Of a stretch of 64,000 nt of DNA, positions 11,746-23,795 are shown one piece after another. Below the pieces are notes generated by a model. That model made no database searches, had not been told where the DNA came from, and saw only the letters and a list, made by a program, of their open reading frames with translations. How positions within the stretch are numbered: the first letter of the stretch is position 1; each line of letters opens with the position of its first letter. The stretch spans positions 3,162,001 to 3,226,000 of the forward strand of contig JYIP02000006.1 in assembly GCA_001051155.2 (NCBI GenBank), written 5' to 3'. The stretch is from Chrysoporthe austroafricana (lineage: Eukaryota > Ascomycota > Sordariomycetes > Diaporthales > Cryphonectriaceae). The position numbers and the translations under genes were made by a program.

Positions 11746-12561
11746 CGTGGTGGGCTGGTTCTGTGGTCTTCGCGGTCGCACGGATGTCAGTGTGCAGGTA
11801 GGTGAGACGTGTTATCTCAATGTCGTGTGATAATATCTGGAGCCGGATCGGATGGCCGAACCATGGCGACTGTAAAGCATAATAGCAGCCGCCCAAGGGA
11901 CGAAAGCCCCGGTTTTATACTAACGCCCACCGGGCATGAGCAGTGGATGATGAGGTAGTAGGCGAGAGTGGCGAGCACGAAGCTAAAACAGCGGAGGGAC
12001 CCATAATCCCGGTTCCGGATGCGAGTGCGTATCGCGATCGGTTATCTTGTGATTAGTGTCATGTTTGAGAAGCCAAAAGTTGAAACGCTGGAACGACTGT
12101 CGTCACGAACCCCCCAAGGGTGATGTTGACGCAGCACCAGGACTTTATGAAAACCCCGGCGGAGGAATGTTGCGGGCGACGGCACATCGGCGGATTACGA
12201 GCCAAGCGAGAACGGTCAGGTCACCAATCGCTAGCGGCGCCCCATGACGGTCATAGATCGAGACCGCATTGCAGTAGCTCGGACAGGCCCGAAGAGGGAA
12301 TCCACCATAGTTTGTCGTGCTTGTCAGCGGGTGAGGTTTGTCCTTTGATGTAGTCTCGTGTCATTATGGCGCCCCTATCTAGCATATCTGTAGATGTAGC
12401 ACGCCCAGCTAGGATGGTGGATATCGTGGTGTATCATAATCAAGCAACTCATACAGCCCGTTTCTCCCGAGGGACTGCCGTAATGTGACATAGTAATCAC
12501 GAGCCTTCGAACTCGCTTCCGCCACGGTGAATGCCTCAAACTCCGTCGCTCTGATTACTTA
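11746..12561. other. Intergenic between two minus-strand genes
   Basis: Promoter region of the aldo/keto reductase and 3' flank of the next gene. No further coding frame, repeat or RNA gene was seen. Confidence 0.4.
11913..11919 (-). promoter_or_regulatory. TATA box upstream of the aldo/keto reductase
   Basis: TATAAAA on the minus strand, 168-174 nt upstream of the aldo/keto reductase ATG. Position and sequence fit a core promoter element; transcription start not known. Confidence 0.4.
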
Positions 12562-13965
12562 CTACCGAAAATTCGGCAGCCTTGCAGGTATGAACTCGTC
12601 TGCCGGTGGTGGTGGTGGAGGCGGGTCCTCCCCCGGCTCTATCGAGCCTTGATGATGATGCTCCGTCCCCCGGATTTCGGCCTCACCCTGTGCGCTGGGC
12701 TGCGCCTCTTGGGGTGCATCTGCCGCTGCCGCCTCCTGGGGGCTGCTCGGTTCCGGTATCTCCTGGACGCTGAAGATGCTGCTCTTGGCCCTCGACTCGG
12801 ACTCGCCCGAGCTGTAGTTCTCGCTCGCGGACAGCCCGCGCTCCCGGGCCAGCTGCGTGGCCGCCTCCCTCTTGCGGGCGACCTCCTGGTCCTCCTGGCG
12901 CTCGGCCTCCGCCTCCTCCTCGCGCTGCATGTCCTCTATCGAGGGGGCCGCGGTCGAGTGCACCGAGTCCTCCATGCTCGGGCTCGGCTCGCCTGAGCTC
13001 CTCCTGGTCCGCAGCGGCGATCTGGACGTGCGCGACGACAGCGTCGTCCCCGAGACCGTTCTCGATATGCGCCGGCTGCCGGCCGGCCGCTTGCCCTTGC
13101 TGCTCGCCCGCTCGTCGACCCTCTCGAGGGCCACGGCGAACTCGTCGTCGATCTCCATCGCGTCCTCGTACTCCTCGCCGTCGCTCGGGAACAGATCACC
13201 CCTCGACCGGTACGAGTCCGAGGTGTCGCCCGAGCCGCCGGTGCCGCTCCGTTTCCTCACCTGCGTGATGGCCTGCGGGCGGACGTCCTCGGGCGCGTCC
13301 TCCTCCTCCAGCAGCGGCTGGTTCTCGTCCGGGTGGCTCGGGGCGCCGGGGTGGTCCTGCAGGAAGGCGGCGCTGGGCTTGTACCGCAGCGTCCCGCCGA
13401 TCTTCCACGGTAGGCGGCCCAGGAAGCCTAGCGGCGCGGTGCTCGGTATGATGGTGGGGTCCTCCTCGTTGCTCTTCCGCCGCGCGCCGCGCGTGCCGTA
13501 GCTCATGCCCCTCTTGCGCCGCGGCTGGTCGGCGACCTCGCCGGCGCTGCCCTTCCTGGCGGCGGCGCCGGAGCCCCCGATCAGGCGGTCCCAGTCCTCG
13601 CCCCGCGAGCCGCCGGCGCCGGACCCGCCCCAGCCGCCGAGGAGGCCGCCGGGCCCGCGGCCGGAGCTCGCGAGCAGCTCGTCATCGTCGTCCCAGTCGT
13701 CGTAGAAGTCGAACGTGTACTCGGCGCGCGTCGCGTACTGGTGATGCTCCCTGGCGCGGGCCCAGCGCGCCCGCTCGTCGCGGTCGCCGAAGCAGGGGGC
13801 GATGCAGGGCTCGACGGCGTCGCCGAGCGAGGCGAGGCACGGGTTAATGTAGTTGTGCTGGAAGGACCAGATGCCGGCGGCGGCGTTCTCGGTGACGGTC
13901 TCGGTGGTGTGGGAGATCTGGTTCCAGCGCTGGCGGAGGCGGGGGTCTTCGAGGAAGGCGGACAT
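12562..13965 (-). CDS. Acidic, low-complexity protein of unknown function with an ordered N-terminus
   Basis: A single-exon reading frame of 467 residues starting at 13965. I do not recognise a named family. The first 75 residues look folded and possibly membrane- or lipid-associated: MSAFLEDPRLRQRWNQISH, then NAAAGIWSFQHNYINPCLASL, then a Cys-containing AVEPCIAPCFGDRDERARWAR. The rest is mostly disordered. It has a Gly-rich segment, a basic patch (RRKRGMSYGTRGARRKS), an LGFLGRLPWKIGGTLRYKPS segment that may be a second conserved motif, and long Ser/Glu/Asp tracts. The C-terminus is Pro-rich, ending in FIPARLPNF. The basic, Ser-rich and acidic tracts would suit phosphoregulation or a scaffold role, but that is inference. 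The frame is strongly codon-biased and I am sure it is coding. Confidence 0.72.
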   Translation of the reverse strand: MSAFLEDPRLRQRWNQISHTTETVTENAAAGIWSFQHNYINPCLASLGDAVEPCIAPCFGDRDERARWARAREHHQYATRAEYTFDFYDDWDDDDELLASSGRGPGGLLGGWGGSGAGGSRGEDWDRLIGGSGAAARKGSAGEVADQPRRKRGMSYGTRGARRKSNEEDPTIIPSTAPLGFLGRLPWKIGGTLRYKPSAAFLQDHPGAPSHPDENQPLLEEEDAPEDVRPQAITQVRKRSGTGGSGDTSDSYRSRGDLFPSDGEEYEDAMEIDDEFAVALERVDERASSKGKRPAGSRRISRTVSGTTLSSRTSRSPLRTRRSSGEPSPSMEDSVHSTAAPSIEDMQREEEAEAERQEDQEVARKREAATQLARERGLSASENYSSGESESRAKSSIFSVQEIPEPSSPQEAAAADAPQEAQPSAQGEAEIRGTEHHHQGSIEPGEDPPPPPPPADEFIPARLPNFR

Positions 13966-15302
13966 CGTGTGGACAGAGGAGACGGGAGGGCGGTGGCGTG
14001 GTCGAAGGGAGGGTTAGAGGGAGGGAGGGGGAGAGAGGGCGCGCAGCACAGCGCAGGGTGCAGAGGGGGCTGCAGCCCCGGTTCAGTCGTGGCGTGGTAT
14101 GGCGCCGGAGGATGAGGCGAGGGCTGTGCCGTGTAACGCAGTCGCCGACGTCGAGGCGGAGGGCGTGATCGTGCGTCGTCTCGGCGGTGTTGGTGGTAGG
14201 GAAAGGACTGGAAGAAGCCGAGTCGGACGGCTTCGGTCGATCAAGCATAGACGACCGCGTCGTCGAGGACAATGGCAATGACGTACAGAATCCGGCACTT
14301 GCTGGAGCACTAAAAGAGGGCCATCCAGAGAGCATGCGCCGCTTCAGACCTGGAGATGTCGAGCGCTCCCGACGAGGCCGCCAGCGTGTGCCATCGAGCA
14401 GGGACTCGCTCAGGTTGGAAGAGGACCGACGGTGATGATCGCAGGTCGAGGAATGAGGTACAGCTTTGGGTTTCAACGGGACGGAGTGTGTGCCTGCCAC
14501 CTGGGCACCCAACTACTGGGGAGACACTCGCGGTTGAGCCTCGGGCTGGTCAGTGTGGTGGCTGCAGTGACCAGGCCGTTTCCAGGGACAGGCAGGCTAG
14601 ATTGGGCCCCAAGCCAGGTGGTGGTAGTGGTGTGTGGGGTCCTCTGGGGGCGCTGGGGGTCGCTGGGGGGCACTGAGGGGTGGACACTGGGGGGGGGGCC
14701 ACTGGGGGTAGCGGCAGCGGCAGCGGGCCGCCTCAGGTCCCTGCTTGTGAACCTGCCAGTGCCTGTCTGCGCATCTCCTCCCTCTCGGTCTCCTATACGT
14801 TCATTCGCTCCCCCGGCACAGCTTCCCACAGGTTACTGAGTAAGTAAGATGCAGACGAGGTCCTCTGGGCCCACTCAGGTGCAATAGTAATATGTATACT
14901 GGCACTGAGCACCGACCGCCCGCCCCGAACCTGGCATGCTCAAGAGATGCTGCTGTCATTGAGCATGTATCCTACAGCGCTCGAAAGGTAGAACAAAAAG
15001 CTACCTCGTCATGACTATGCAACTCACAAGGCTGTCCAGCATATCATCAGCTGCTAGCCGGACCATGTACAGATACTAGCAATGCTGCCTCGCGCATGGC
15101 ATTCCCACGGAAGCCTGCCGCAGACTACGCAGCGGATCCGGCACGGACGCCCGCGCAGCTGGCGTCTCCGGCCGGCGCTCAGCCCGCCGGACGTGTGGCC
15201 GGGAGGGGATTCACAGCCAGAGGCCCCGCGCCGGAGCAGGCAGGCAGGCAGGGCGCACGGAGCCGAGGGGGATTCCACAGCCGGACCAGCTCGGCCACCA
15301 GC
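13966..15302. other. Intergenic with G-rich repeats, upstream of the acidic-protein gene
   Basis: Promoter and leader of the minus-strand gene ending at 13965, plus the 3' flank of taxilin. At 14640-14710 there are repeated CTGGGGG-type units ending in a G-run followed by CCACTGGGGG. No supported gene lies in it. Confidence 0.5.
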
Positions 15303-17233
15303 TCAGTGGTTGCCGTTGACCGCCGCTGCTTGTGGAGGAGGGGGCCGTTCCGGGCCGTACGGTTGTTGTGGATGCTCGATCGGATGTTGGCCCTGGTGCG
15401 GCCCTTCATCCTCCGTCTCCTCGTCATCCTCTTCGTACTCCTCGCCCTCGCTGCCGTCGTCGCCCTCCTCGTACTCCTCCTCGTCCTCCTCGTACTCGCT
15501 CTCCTCCCCGCCCACGTCACCCTCGCCGTCGTTGTAGCAGCTCTCCACCGTCCCCTGCATCCCCTGCGGTATGCCCCGCCCCTGCTGCTGCATCTGCGTG
15601 ATGATGCTCTTCAGCTTCTCGTTGTTCTTGCGCTGGTCCTCGATGTCCTTGAGGTGCTTGTTGCGCTCGTCGGCCATCTTGAAGATGTTGGAGTTCATCT
15701 TCTCGTGTTTCCGCTTCAGATTCTCGTTCTCCTTCTCGAGCCGCTTCGTCTTCTTGGACATGTCCTCCATCTCCTTCCGGAACGTTAGGAAGAGGTCGTT
15801 GCTGTTGTTTAGCGTGTCCTCCACCTGCTTGAACTTGTCCACGTAGACGTTGAGCTGGTTCCGGAGCTCCGCCTCCGTCTTGGAGAAGGTCTGCACCTGC
15901 GCGTTGAGCTGCCGGGCCCGCGCCGCCTCCGCCTCGGCGTTCTTCTTCTCCTTGTCGTACTTGGAGAGGTTGTACTGCAGCTCCAGCTCCTTGGTCCGCA
16001 TGAGCGAGTGGAAGTGCAGCTCGCGCAGCTCGTACTGGTCGATGAGCGACTTGAACCGCGACTTGAACCTGCGAATTATCAGTCCGGGGGGTCCCACACC
16101 GCCGCAGTGGGGGGAGGGGGGCTGCACATACAACTCCTCCAGGTCCATGTCCACGACCTGCTTCCTGGGGTTCTCTTTTTCCTCCTGGTAATCCTCCAGG
16201 GTCTGCAGCAGCTGCGCATACTTCTCGTCCCAGGAGGTCTCGTTGCGCCGTTGCGTGTCCGTCAGGGTCTTGTTCTCGTTCTACAAAAGAAAAAAAAACC
16301 GCCCGAGTCAGCCTAACCTAGTCACAATGGCGGCATCGCGCTCCCGTGGCGACCGCGGTGGGTAGAAAGACCTTAAGCTTGTTGTTCTCCTTCTGGAGCT
16401 CCCGGCACAGCTTCTCGAGCTTCTCCTTCAGGCCGTTCTGCTTCGTGAGCTCGGAGCGGACCGAGTCCTTCTCCTTCTGCAGCTGGTCGGCCCGCTTCTT
16501 GTTCTTGATGTTCTCCCTCTCGTGCCGCTTCATGTCGGCGAGCAGGTCGGAACACCTTTTGGTGAGGTGGTCGATCTTCTGCAGCTCGCTCATCTTGGCC
16601 GTCTGGGAGTGCAGCTCGCGGTTCGCCTTCTTCACCTCCCGCTCTGTATCGGAACAGCACGTCAGCATGCGCACTCGGCACGGATAACGGTCGTGGCCCC
16701 GCTTCAGACCATGTCCATGATCCCCCCCACTCCTCCCTCCGTCACGAGGCAGGCCGGTCCGGGCCACAGGCGGCGCCCGCCGGCCGGCAGCATAAACGGC
16801 AGCGGCAGGAGAGGCTTCCGCCGTGAAGAACCCAACCACGCCCTTCCCCGCTCCAGACGGGCGGCCCCTCACGCCCTCGTGACCTGGGGGAACAGAGGGA
16901 CAGCATGCATCTCAACGCACCAATCTCAGCCTCCTGGTCCTTCTCGCCGGCGGCATCGTGCTCTAGCTGCGATATGCGCTGGGCGAGCAGCTTGGACGTC
17001 TCGTTCGAGTCGAGGGCCTTCTTCGCCTTCCCGGAGGCCTTCTTGCCGCCGGCGCTGTTCGGCGCGGCGGCGGGGGGCGCGGGCGGCGGCCGAGGCTCCT
17101 GGCCGCCGAGGGAGGGCGGCACATGGTGGCCGTTGGTGGCCGGGACGGGCGCGGGCGAGGCGTGGTTGCTGGTGCTGGTGCTGGCCGAACCGTTTGTCGT
17201 CCTGGTCGCGTGGGGCGCGGCCGAGGTGGACAT
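15303..17233 (-). CDS. Taxilin family coiled-coil protein
   Basis: Taxilins bind syntaxins and the nascent-polypeptide-associated complex and are linked to vesicle traffic. Four exons fit exactly in phase: 17233-16921, 16643-16372, 16280-16132 and 16068-15303, for 499 residues. Residues 1-80 are Ser/Pro/Ala-rich and disordered. From about residue 85 a nearly unbroken coiled coil runs to about residue 400. It has the taxilin core, including KIDHLTKRCSDLLADMKRHE, KLEKLCRELQKENNKLK, SRFKSLIDQYELRELHFHSL and ELRNQLNVYVDKFKQVEDTL. The C-terminus is a long Glu/Asp tract followed by a Gln/Pro/His tail. The second intron uses a GTCTTT donor, weaker than the others, but phase and family alignment support it. 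Confidence 0.93.
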
Positions 17234-18255
17234 CTTTCTCGCCTCGACAGACCTCGGGCGTGGGCGCCGCGGCGAGGAGACGTGGTTCGCGGTGCGGAAA
17301 TGAGCGAGCTGGATGGACCTGTCCCAATCGCTGGCTAGGAGGTCATGGGCACGGCGGGGGCGGGCCCGTGGCGTGGTTGGGATGGGACGAAGGTGTGGTG
17401 TTGCTGCGGTGCCCTCTCGGTGGGTTGCGGTTGCTGGCTGGCCAAGGCGTCGTTTGGAAAGACTTTTTGCGGGAGGTGAAATGAGGTTCTAGCGGGTGAC
17501 TAATGGCTGGGGCAGGTGAGGTTTAGTAGGGCCGCTCCGCTGAGGGCAGCGTGTTCCACAGGGCGAGTCAACCCTCCCAACGCTCGTTTGCAGGGGGGCG
17601 TTCACGGGGCGTTCACAGGGGCGCTGGCGCCGTGGCTGGCTGAGCCCAAGGCCCTGGGGCACGGCTCGCGGACGACATCATGGGCGGCCCTGGCGAGGCA
17701 GCTAGGCAGAGCTCCCCGCCGTCCCAATTGTCGTGATATGCGCCCAACCGAACGCCTCACGCCGCAGCCATCCTCTGCCTCCGCGAATTATCACCATGGC
17801 CGCGCGTGAATCACCTGCGGTGCCACCAACGGCGCTGGGGCGGCTGGGCTATCTTGGGGTGGGATTAATGGGATAATTCCGTCCTCACGAGACCCCCACC
17901 TCGCCTCCCTCGCTCTGGGACGCAGTTTAGGCGTGTTAGGGCGCGGCGCCAGATCCTGCAGGGGGCCCTAACAGCCCTAGCACCAGGGCCGCAGCTCGGC
18001 CGCATCTCACCGAGGCTAAATACGTCACTGGCGGCAACCTGGAACGAAATTTCAGACATCACACAGCTCTAGCCTCACCACCAGGGTTCGCAGCGCATCA
18101 CCCCCTACCCCCCAGCCTCACCACCGCCCGGACCGTTCCCTGGCAGGACGAAGCACAGCCGCTCTGCTCCGTGAGACGGGCTCGACCGGGTCGGTTCCTC
18201 CTCCCTCCGGGCCGCCCAGGGTGCCATCAAGACTGGGGCCCCATCCGGCACGGCC
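17234..18255. other. Shared upstream region of taxilin and CYM1
   Basis: One kilobase between divergent starts, so it is probably a bidirectional promoter. GC-rich, with no gene I can support. Confidence 0.5.
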
Positions 18256-21200
18256 ATGTCGTCGACAATGCTGCGCAGCGCCGTCAACGGTGCCAAGAAG
18301 GCCGTGGCGGAGCTGTCGCAGCTCCCCAGGGCCGGCGAGAAGCTCCACGGCTTCACCCTGCTCCGGACCAAGCACGTGCCGGAGCTCGAGCTGACGGCGC
18401 TGCACCTGCGGCACGACAAGACCGGCGCCGAGCACCTTCACATCGCCCGGGACGACAGCAACAATGTCTTCTCCATCGGCTTCAAGACCAACCCTCCGGA
18501 CGACACCGGCGTGCCACACATCCTCGAGCACACCACGCTGTGTGGCAGTGAGAAGTGAGCCTCCTGCCCTCATCCTTCGCGTGTGTGCGTGTATGGGTGT
18601 GTGAGAGCTTCAGGCTGACAGACCCCAGGTACCCCATCCGAGATCCGTTCTTCAAGATGCTCCCGCGCACCCTGTCAAATTTCATGAACGCCTTCACCGC
18701 GTCGGATCACACCTTCTACCCCTTCGCCACCACGAACGCCCAGGACTTCAAGAACCTGATGTCGGTCTACCTCGACGCCACGCTGCACCCGCTGCTGAAG
18801 GAGACCGACTTCACCCAGGAGGGCTGGAGGATAGGTCCTGAGAACCCGCAGGCCCTCGCCGCAGGCCAGGACGCCAAGCCCGAGGACCGCAAGCTTGTCT
18901 TCAAGGGCGTCGTCTACAACGAGATGAAGGGCCAGATGTCTGATGCCGGGTACCTGTACTACATCAGGTTCCAGGACCACATCTTTCCGGACATCAACAA
19001 CTCTGGTGGCGACCCCCAGAAGATCACCGACCTGACCTACCAGCAGCTGAAGCAGTTCCATGATGAGCACTATCACCCGAGCAACGCCAAGCTGTTCACG
19101 TATGGAGACATGCCCCTGGCCGACCACCTGCAGGAGATCGATGCCCAGCTCCAGGCATTTGAGAGGATCAGTGGTGACATGAAGATTCACCAGCCCGTTG
19201 ATCTCAGTGGAGGGCCCAGGGAAGTCACTCTGCAAGGTCCCGTCGATCCGTTGGTCGATGCCAACAGACAGTACAAGACTTCGGTCTCGTGGGTTCTTGG
19301 AGACACCACAGACATCGTCGAGTCTTTCTCCCTCTCGTTGATCTCAGCCTTGCTCATGGATGGATATGGCTCGCCGCTTTACAAGGGCCTCATCGAATCC
19401 GGGCTGGGTATTGACTGGAGCCCCAACACCGGCTACGACAGCGGCAATGCTCGCGGCATCTTCTCCGTGGGCCTGACTGGCGTACAGGAGAACGACGTGC
19501 CGAAGGTCAAGACTGAGCTGCAGAAGATACTGCGGGAGGTGCGGCAGAAGGGCTTCGAGAGGTCCAAGATCGACGGCTACCTGCACCAGCTCGAGCTCGG
19601 TCTCAAGCACAAGACCGCCAATTTCGGCATGTCGATGCTGCACAGACTCAAGCCGAAGTGGTTCACCGGCATCGACCCCTTTGAGTCTCTCGCCTGGAAC
19701 GAGACCCTCGCTGCGTTCGAGGCAGAGCTGGCCAAGGGTGGCTACCTCGAAGGTCTCATGGACAGATACCTCCTGAACGACAACACCTTAACCTTCACCA
19801 TGTCGCCGTCGTCCACGTTCGGGCAGGAGCTGGTGCTAGAAGAGGCCGAGCGCCTCGCTGCCAAGATCGAGGCCGTCAAGAAGCAGGCCGGTGGCGAAGA
19901 AGCTGCCCAAAAGGCCCTGGAGGAGAGAGAGCTCGATTTGCTCGTAGAGCAGGGCAAGACAAACACTGAGGACCTCAGCTGCCTGCCCAGTGTTCACGTG
20001 AAGGACATCCCAAGACAGAAGACGCCCCCCGTCTTGAGGGATGAGGTTATTAGTGGTGTGAAGACACAGTGGTATGAGGCACCGACGAACGGCCTCACCT
20101 ACTTCCGCCTTCTTAACGTGTTGGACAACATCCCTGAGGAGCTGCGATCTCTGGTGCCACTCTTCACCGGGTCGATCATGCGCCTGGGCACTAAGGATAT
20201 GACTATGGAGGAGCTCGAGGACCTGATCAAGCTGAAGACGGGTGGTGTTTCTGTTGGCTACCACTCAGCTTCCTCAGTCACCGACTTCACACAAGCATCG
20301 GAAGGTTTCGGCTTCACGGGCATGGCTCTTGACCGAAATGTGCCTCACGTATTTGAGTTGCTCCGCAAGCTGGTGGTGGAGACCAACTTCGACAGCCCTG
20401 AGGCTATCCAACAAATCAGGCAGCTGATACAGGCCTCTGCCGATGGTGTCGTCAACGACATCGCCTCATCTGGTCACTCGTACGCCAGGCGAGCCGCAGA
20501 GGCGGGTTTGACCTACCACGGTTACCTCAATGAGCAGATCGGTGGCCTGTCGCAGGTGAAGCTGATGACTTCTCTCGCGAGCCGGCCCGAGTCCGACCGC
20601 CTCGACGACGTTATCACCAAGCTCAAGCAGATCCAGCAGCTAGCAATGGCAAACGGCAAGATCCGGGCGGCTATTACCTGCGGCAGCGAGGCCGTACAGG
20701 CCAACACGGCCGCCTTCTCTCGGTTCCTGGGGTCCTTCTCGAAGAATGCCCTCAAGCTGCCGTCCCAGCCTCCCCGCAAGTTTGAACGCAGCATCAAGAC
20801 ATTCTACCCCTTACCTTACCAAGTCTACTACGGGGCTCTTTCCCTTCCGACCGTCTCGTATACTTCACCCGACGGCGCACCGCTCCAGATCCTGTCGCAG
20901 CTGCTCACACACAAGCACCTGCACCACGAGATCCGCGAGAAGGGCGGCGCGTACGGCGGTGGGGCTTATCACCGGTCGACAGACGGTTTGTTTGGGTTCT
21001 ACTCGTACCGTGATCCCAACCCGACCAACACGCTGGGCATCATGCGGCGCGCGGGCCAGTGGGCCGTCGACAAGCAGTGGAGCGACCGCGATCTGGAGGA
21101 TGCCAAGATCAGCGTGTTCCAGGGCGTGGACGCACCCGTGAGCGTGAACGAGGAGGGCATGGGCAGATTTGTGCACGGCATCGACGAGAACATGAGGCAG

Positions 21201-21386
21201 AGGCGGCGCGAGCAGCTGCTCGATGTCACGAAAGACCAGGTGAGAGAAGTCGCACAGAAGTACGTCGTCGAGGCGCTGGACAAGAAGGCCGAGAGGGTCG
21301 TGTTCCTCGGTGAGAAGGCCTCGTGGGTGGATGCGGCGTGGAAGGTGGAGGATATGAATGTCAACGGCGGCCAGGCGGATGCTTGA
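18256..21386 (+). CDS. CYM1: Mitochondrial presequence protease, M16C metallopeptidase
   Basis: Degrades cleaved targeting peptides and other short unstructured peptides in the mitochondrial matrix. Two exons, 18256-18554 and 18629-21386, joined in phase 2 (GTGAGC donor, CCCAG acceptor), give 1018 residues, the usual size of Cym1/PreP. The inverted zinc-binding motif HxxEH is at residues 88-92 (HILEH), followed by [15 protein letters not shown]. Other family segments are [31 protein letters not shown] and, near the C-terminus, [11 protein letters not shown], which carries the Arg/Tyr pair typical of M16C enzymes. The N-terminus [17 protein letters not shown] is basic and amphipathic, fitting a matrix targeting signal. 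An in-frame stop lies shortly upstream and no earlier ATG exists in this frame. Confidence 0.96.
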
Positions 21387-23560
21387 TCCGAGCTGGCGGC
21401 TGCACGACGGTCCGGTGAGGGCCAGTGTGTTCACCATCTGTACAACACCTCAAGACATAGAAATGATACCCATCTCCCACTACCATCCCCGCCCCACCGC
21501 ACTCACCTCGCACAGGACTTCGGGAGATGAAAACCAGCGTTCAGATACGATACGTCTCCCTGCCCGGTCCCTCAAAGGACCACCATGGCCTCGAGACCAC
21601 AACAAGACGCGAGAGCAAGTGAATCCTGCACACAGACGAACCGCGGTCCCACTCGTGGATGCGGCTGGTCCGGCTGGCGCTGCTGCTCGTTCTTCAGACC
21701 CGTCTTCCTCAGATCCCTGGATGCGCGGACTATGCAACTGAGTACATACTCGTGTATTTCCTTCGCTGCCCATAGCCGGCCGTGCGTAACCCAGTTTCTG
21801 AGGGAATTTGGTCCCGAGGGGTGCTTGGAGCGGCTATGCTTCCGCTAGAGAGAGCGGGTATTACGGCAGCCAGGCCTGAAGTGTATAGTACTGAGGCTAC
21901 CGGATCACTGCCCCCGGGCGATGCCTCTCCTCGCCCGTGGAGCAGAATGTTCGCCAGGGCGTCCGGCGCGACGCTGTTCCGTCCACGCGTACAAGTACTG
22001 CCGCACAACGATCACCTCATCCTCGAACACGAAGCGTCTCTACCAGGGACGATTCAGAACTGTAAACCTCGGGGCTCGCGCTGGCCGCATCCGGGTCTTA
22101 GCGCTCACGGCACATCTCCGGAACGTGAAGAAGACGCATCATCAGCTGTTTGGAATCAGCTGTTTAGAAGTATACCAGGGGGAGGGAGGGACGCACGACA
22201 GCAGAGGTTCACCCCAGTCGAAAACAGGTGATAGGAATAGACCATAGGCCACGGGGCACCACTGCGGACTGCAGCAGACTGACGAGTGAGTACTATCTAC
22301 CCAGTATCAGCTTGTATGCCCCACCATGCGCATACTACGTCACGGCCACTGCGTTCCTGCGGCTGCGTCACATCGGGCGCGCCTAAGCTTTTGCAATTCG
22401 ACAGCACTGCGCACCTGGCCGAGCAAAAAGAGACTCGAGAGGTCTCGGCCGGTTCGACCGGTCAACGGCGGCTCTATAAGATTATTTGTCACAGCTGGAG
22501 GGGAGGCGGCACAGGGTAGCATCGCCAGCCCGGCCAGCTCAGGCCAGCTCGATTCAGGCATCTCCCACCGAGGTGGGAATCTGGCATGTACGTGTGAGAC
22601 ATGCATACGGTTCACCAGCCCGCCATGCCGATCAGGTCCCGGTCCTAGGTCCTGCGCGGTCCTGGTGATCCCTGTGGGACATAAAAAAAAACTTGTGTGC
22701 GGCCAGCTGGTTGCACCGTCACTTCTCATCTGCCTCGAGCTTCACATGCCGGCTGAGGGATTTTCACCTCCGCCAGGCCTGGTACGCCGGAGCTTGGGCA
22801 CGAATAAGGGGCGGCGTCGTGCTCAGGCGCGGCAGGGCTGGTGTGGGAATAAGACGAGAACAGTCGGTGTCTCTCCTCTTCCCCAGGCGCGGTGGGGGAG
22901 GCGTGCGTGGTGGTGCTCGGGTCGCCGCCCATATAATTACGGGAGCACGGCACCGCCAGAGAGGGAAGACAGACAGGGTAATCCGTGCGCCGCCGCCTCC
23001 GCCTTGTCAGGAGTCAGGTTCAGGCTCAGACCGGTTGCAGAGGTGCAGAGCTGGGGTGGTGGATGGATGACTGAGGTCCCAACGGCGCAGGGAGCAGGCG
23101 GGAGGAGCCCAGGAGCTGTGATTGATGAGATTGATGATGAGGGCACACCCACCAGCCCGCCAGTGCAGCAGGCCCACGCGCGGCGAGCCCTGCCAATGAG
23201 TGCGCGCAAGAAAAATTTAGACTAGGAAGCGGCCAAGCATTTCCAGCCGTGCCAGGGAAAAGGAGGGAGGGCCGCTAGGGGCCACTGGAGGCCAACTGGA
23301 GGCTAACTGGAGACTTGCTACCCCAGCGTGTCCAGTTAGCGCCGTCCAGGTTCTGGGCGTGCGCTGCGGGACCCACCGCCTGGAAATTCGCTCCCCCTCC
23401 AAAATAAAACATCCACCCCCGACATCATCATCGATCTTCTTCCCGTCCTTCACCTTCTCAACAGTCTCCCTCCCAGCCCCTTCTTCGACCTGCGAACCAA
23501 CACGCTCACGGCAGTACGCACCATATCTAGCTACAGCATTGGCCGGTGACTCATCACCAG
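21387..23560. other. Long upstream region of the ODC gene
   Basis: About 2.2 kb between CYM1 and the first leader exon of ODC. Open frames here overlap in all directions and lack consistent codon bias, so I call no gene. A short tandem array of about 13-nt units built on CCAACTGGAGG lies at about 23277-23318. The first leader exon of ODC probably begins near 23380-23410 and ends at 23560; it contains no ATG. Confidence 0.45.
23277..23318. repeat. Short tandem repeat, units of about 13 nt around CCAACTGGAGG
   Basis: Three imperfect copies (CCACTGGAGG, CCAACTGGAGG, CTAACTGGAGA) in a row, about 1 kb upstream of the ODC start codon and just before the likely transcribed leader. Confidence 0.5.
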
Positions 23561-23795
23561 GTAAGTCTCACTGGCACTTGGCGGTCGCTGTGACACGACC
23601 TTCGCCTCGAGTCGGCGGCGACAGCTTGCCTCCGATTTTTTTTTTTCTCTTAAAAACCCCCGCCACCACGGCCACCCGCCAGCACACCAGCATCAATCAC
23701 GCGACACACCTCTAGATACCACTCATCAACACCTCCTCGTCGGCCTCGCGCGCATGTCGTCTGTGGGAGCATAGCTGACAAGCTGTTCTGGGCAG
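23561..23795 (+). other. Leader intron of the ODC transcript
   Basis: Predicted 5'-UTR intron: donor CAG|GTAAGT at 23561 and acceptor GGGCAG ending at 23795 (an alternative CAG ends at 23798). It holds pyrimidine-rich tracts and branch-like CTGAC about 20 nt before the acceptor. Inferred from splice motifs only. Confidence 0.5.

Noticed and set aside
12649..13501. Long plus-strand frames opposite the acidic-protein gene
   Set aside because: They mirror the GC-rich minus-strand gene and have Ser/Arg/Leu shadow composition without motifs.
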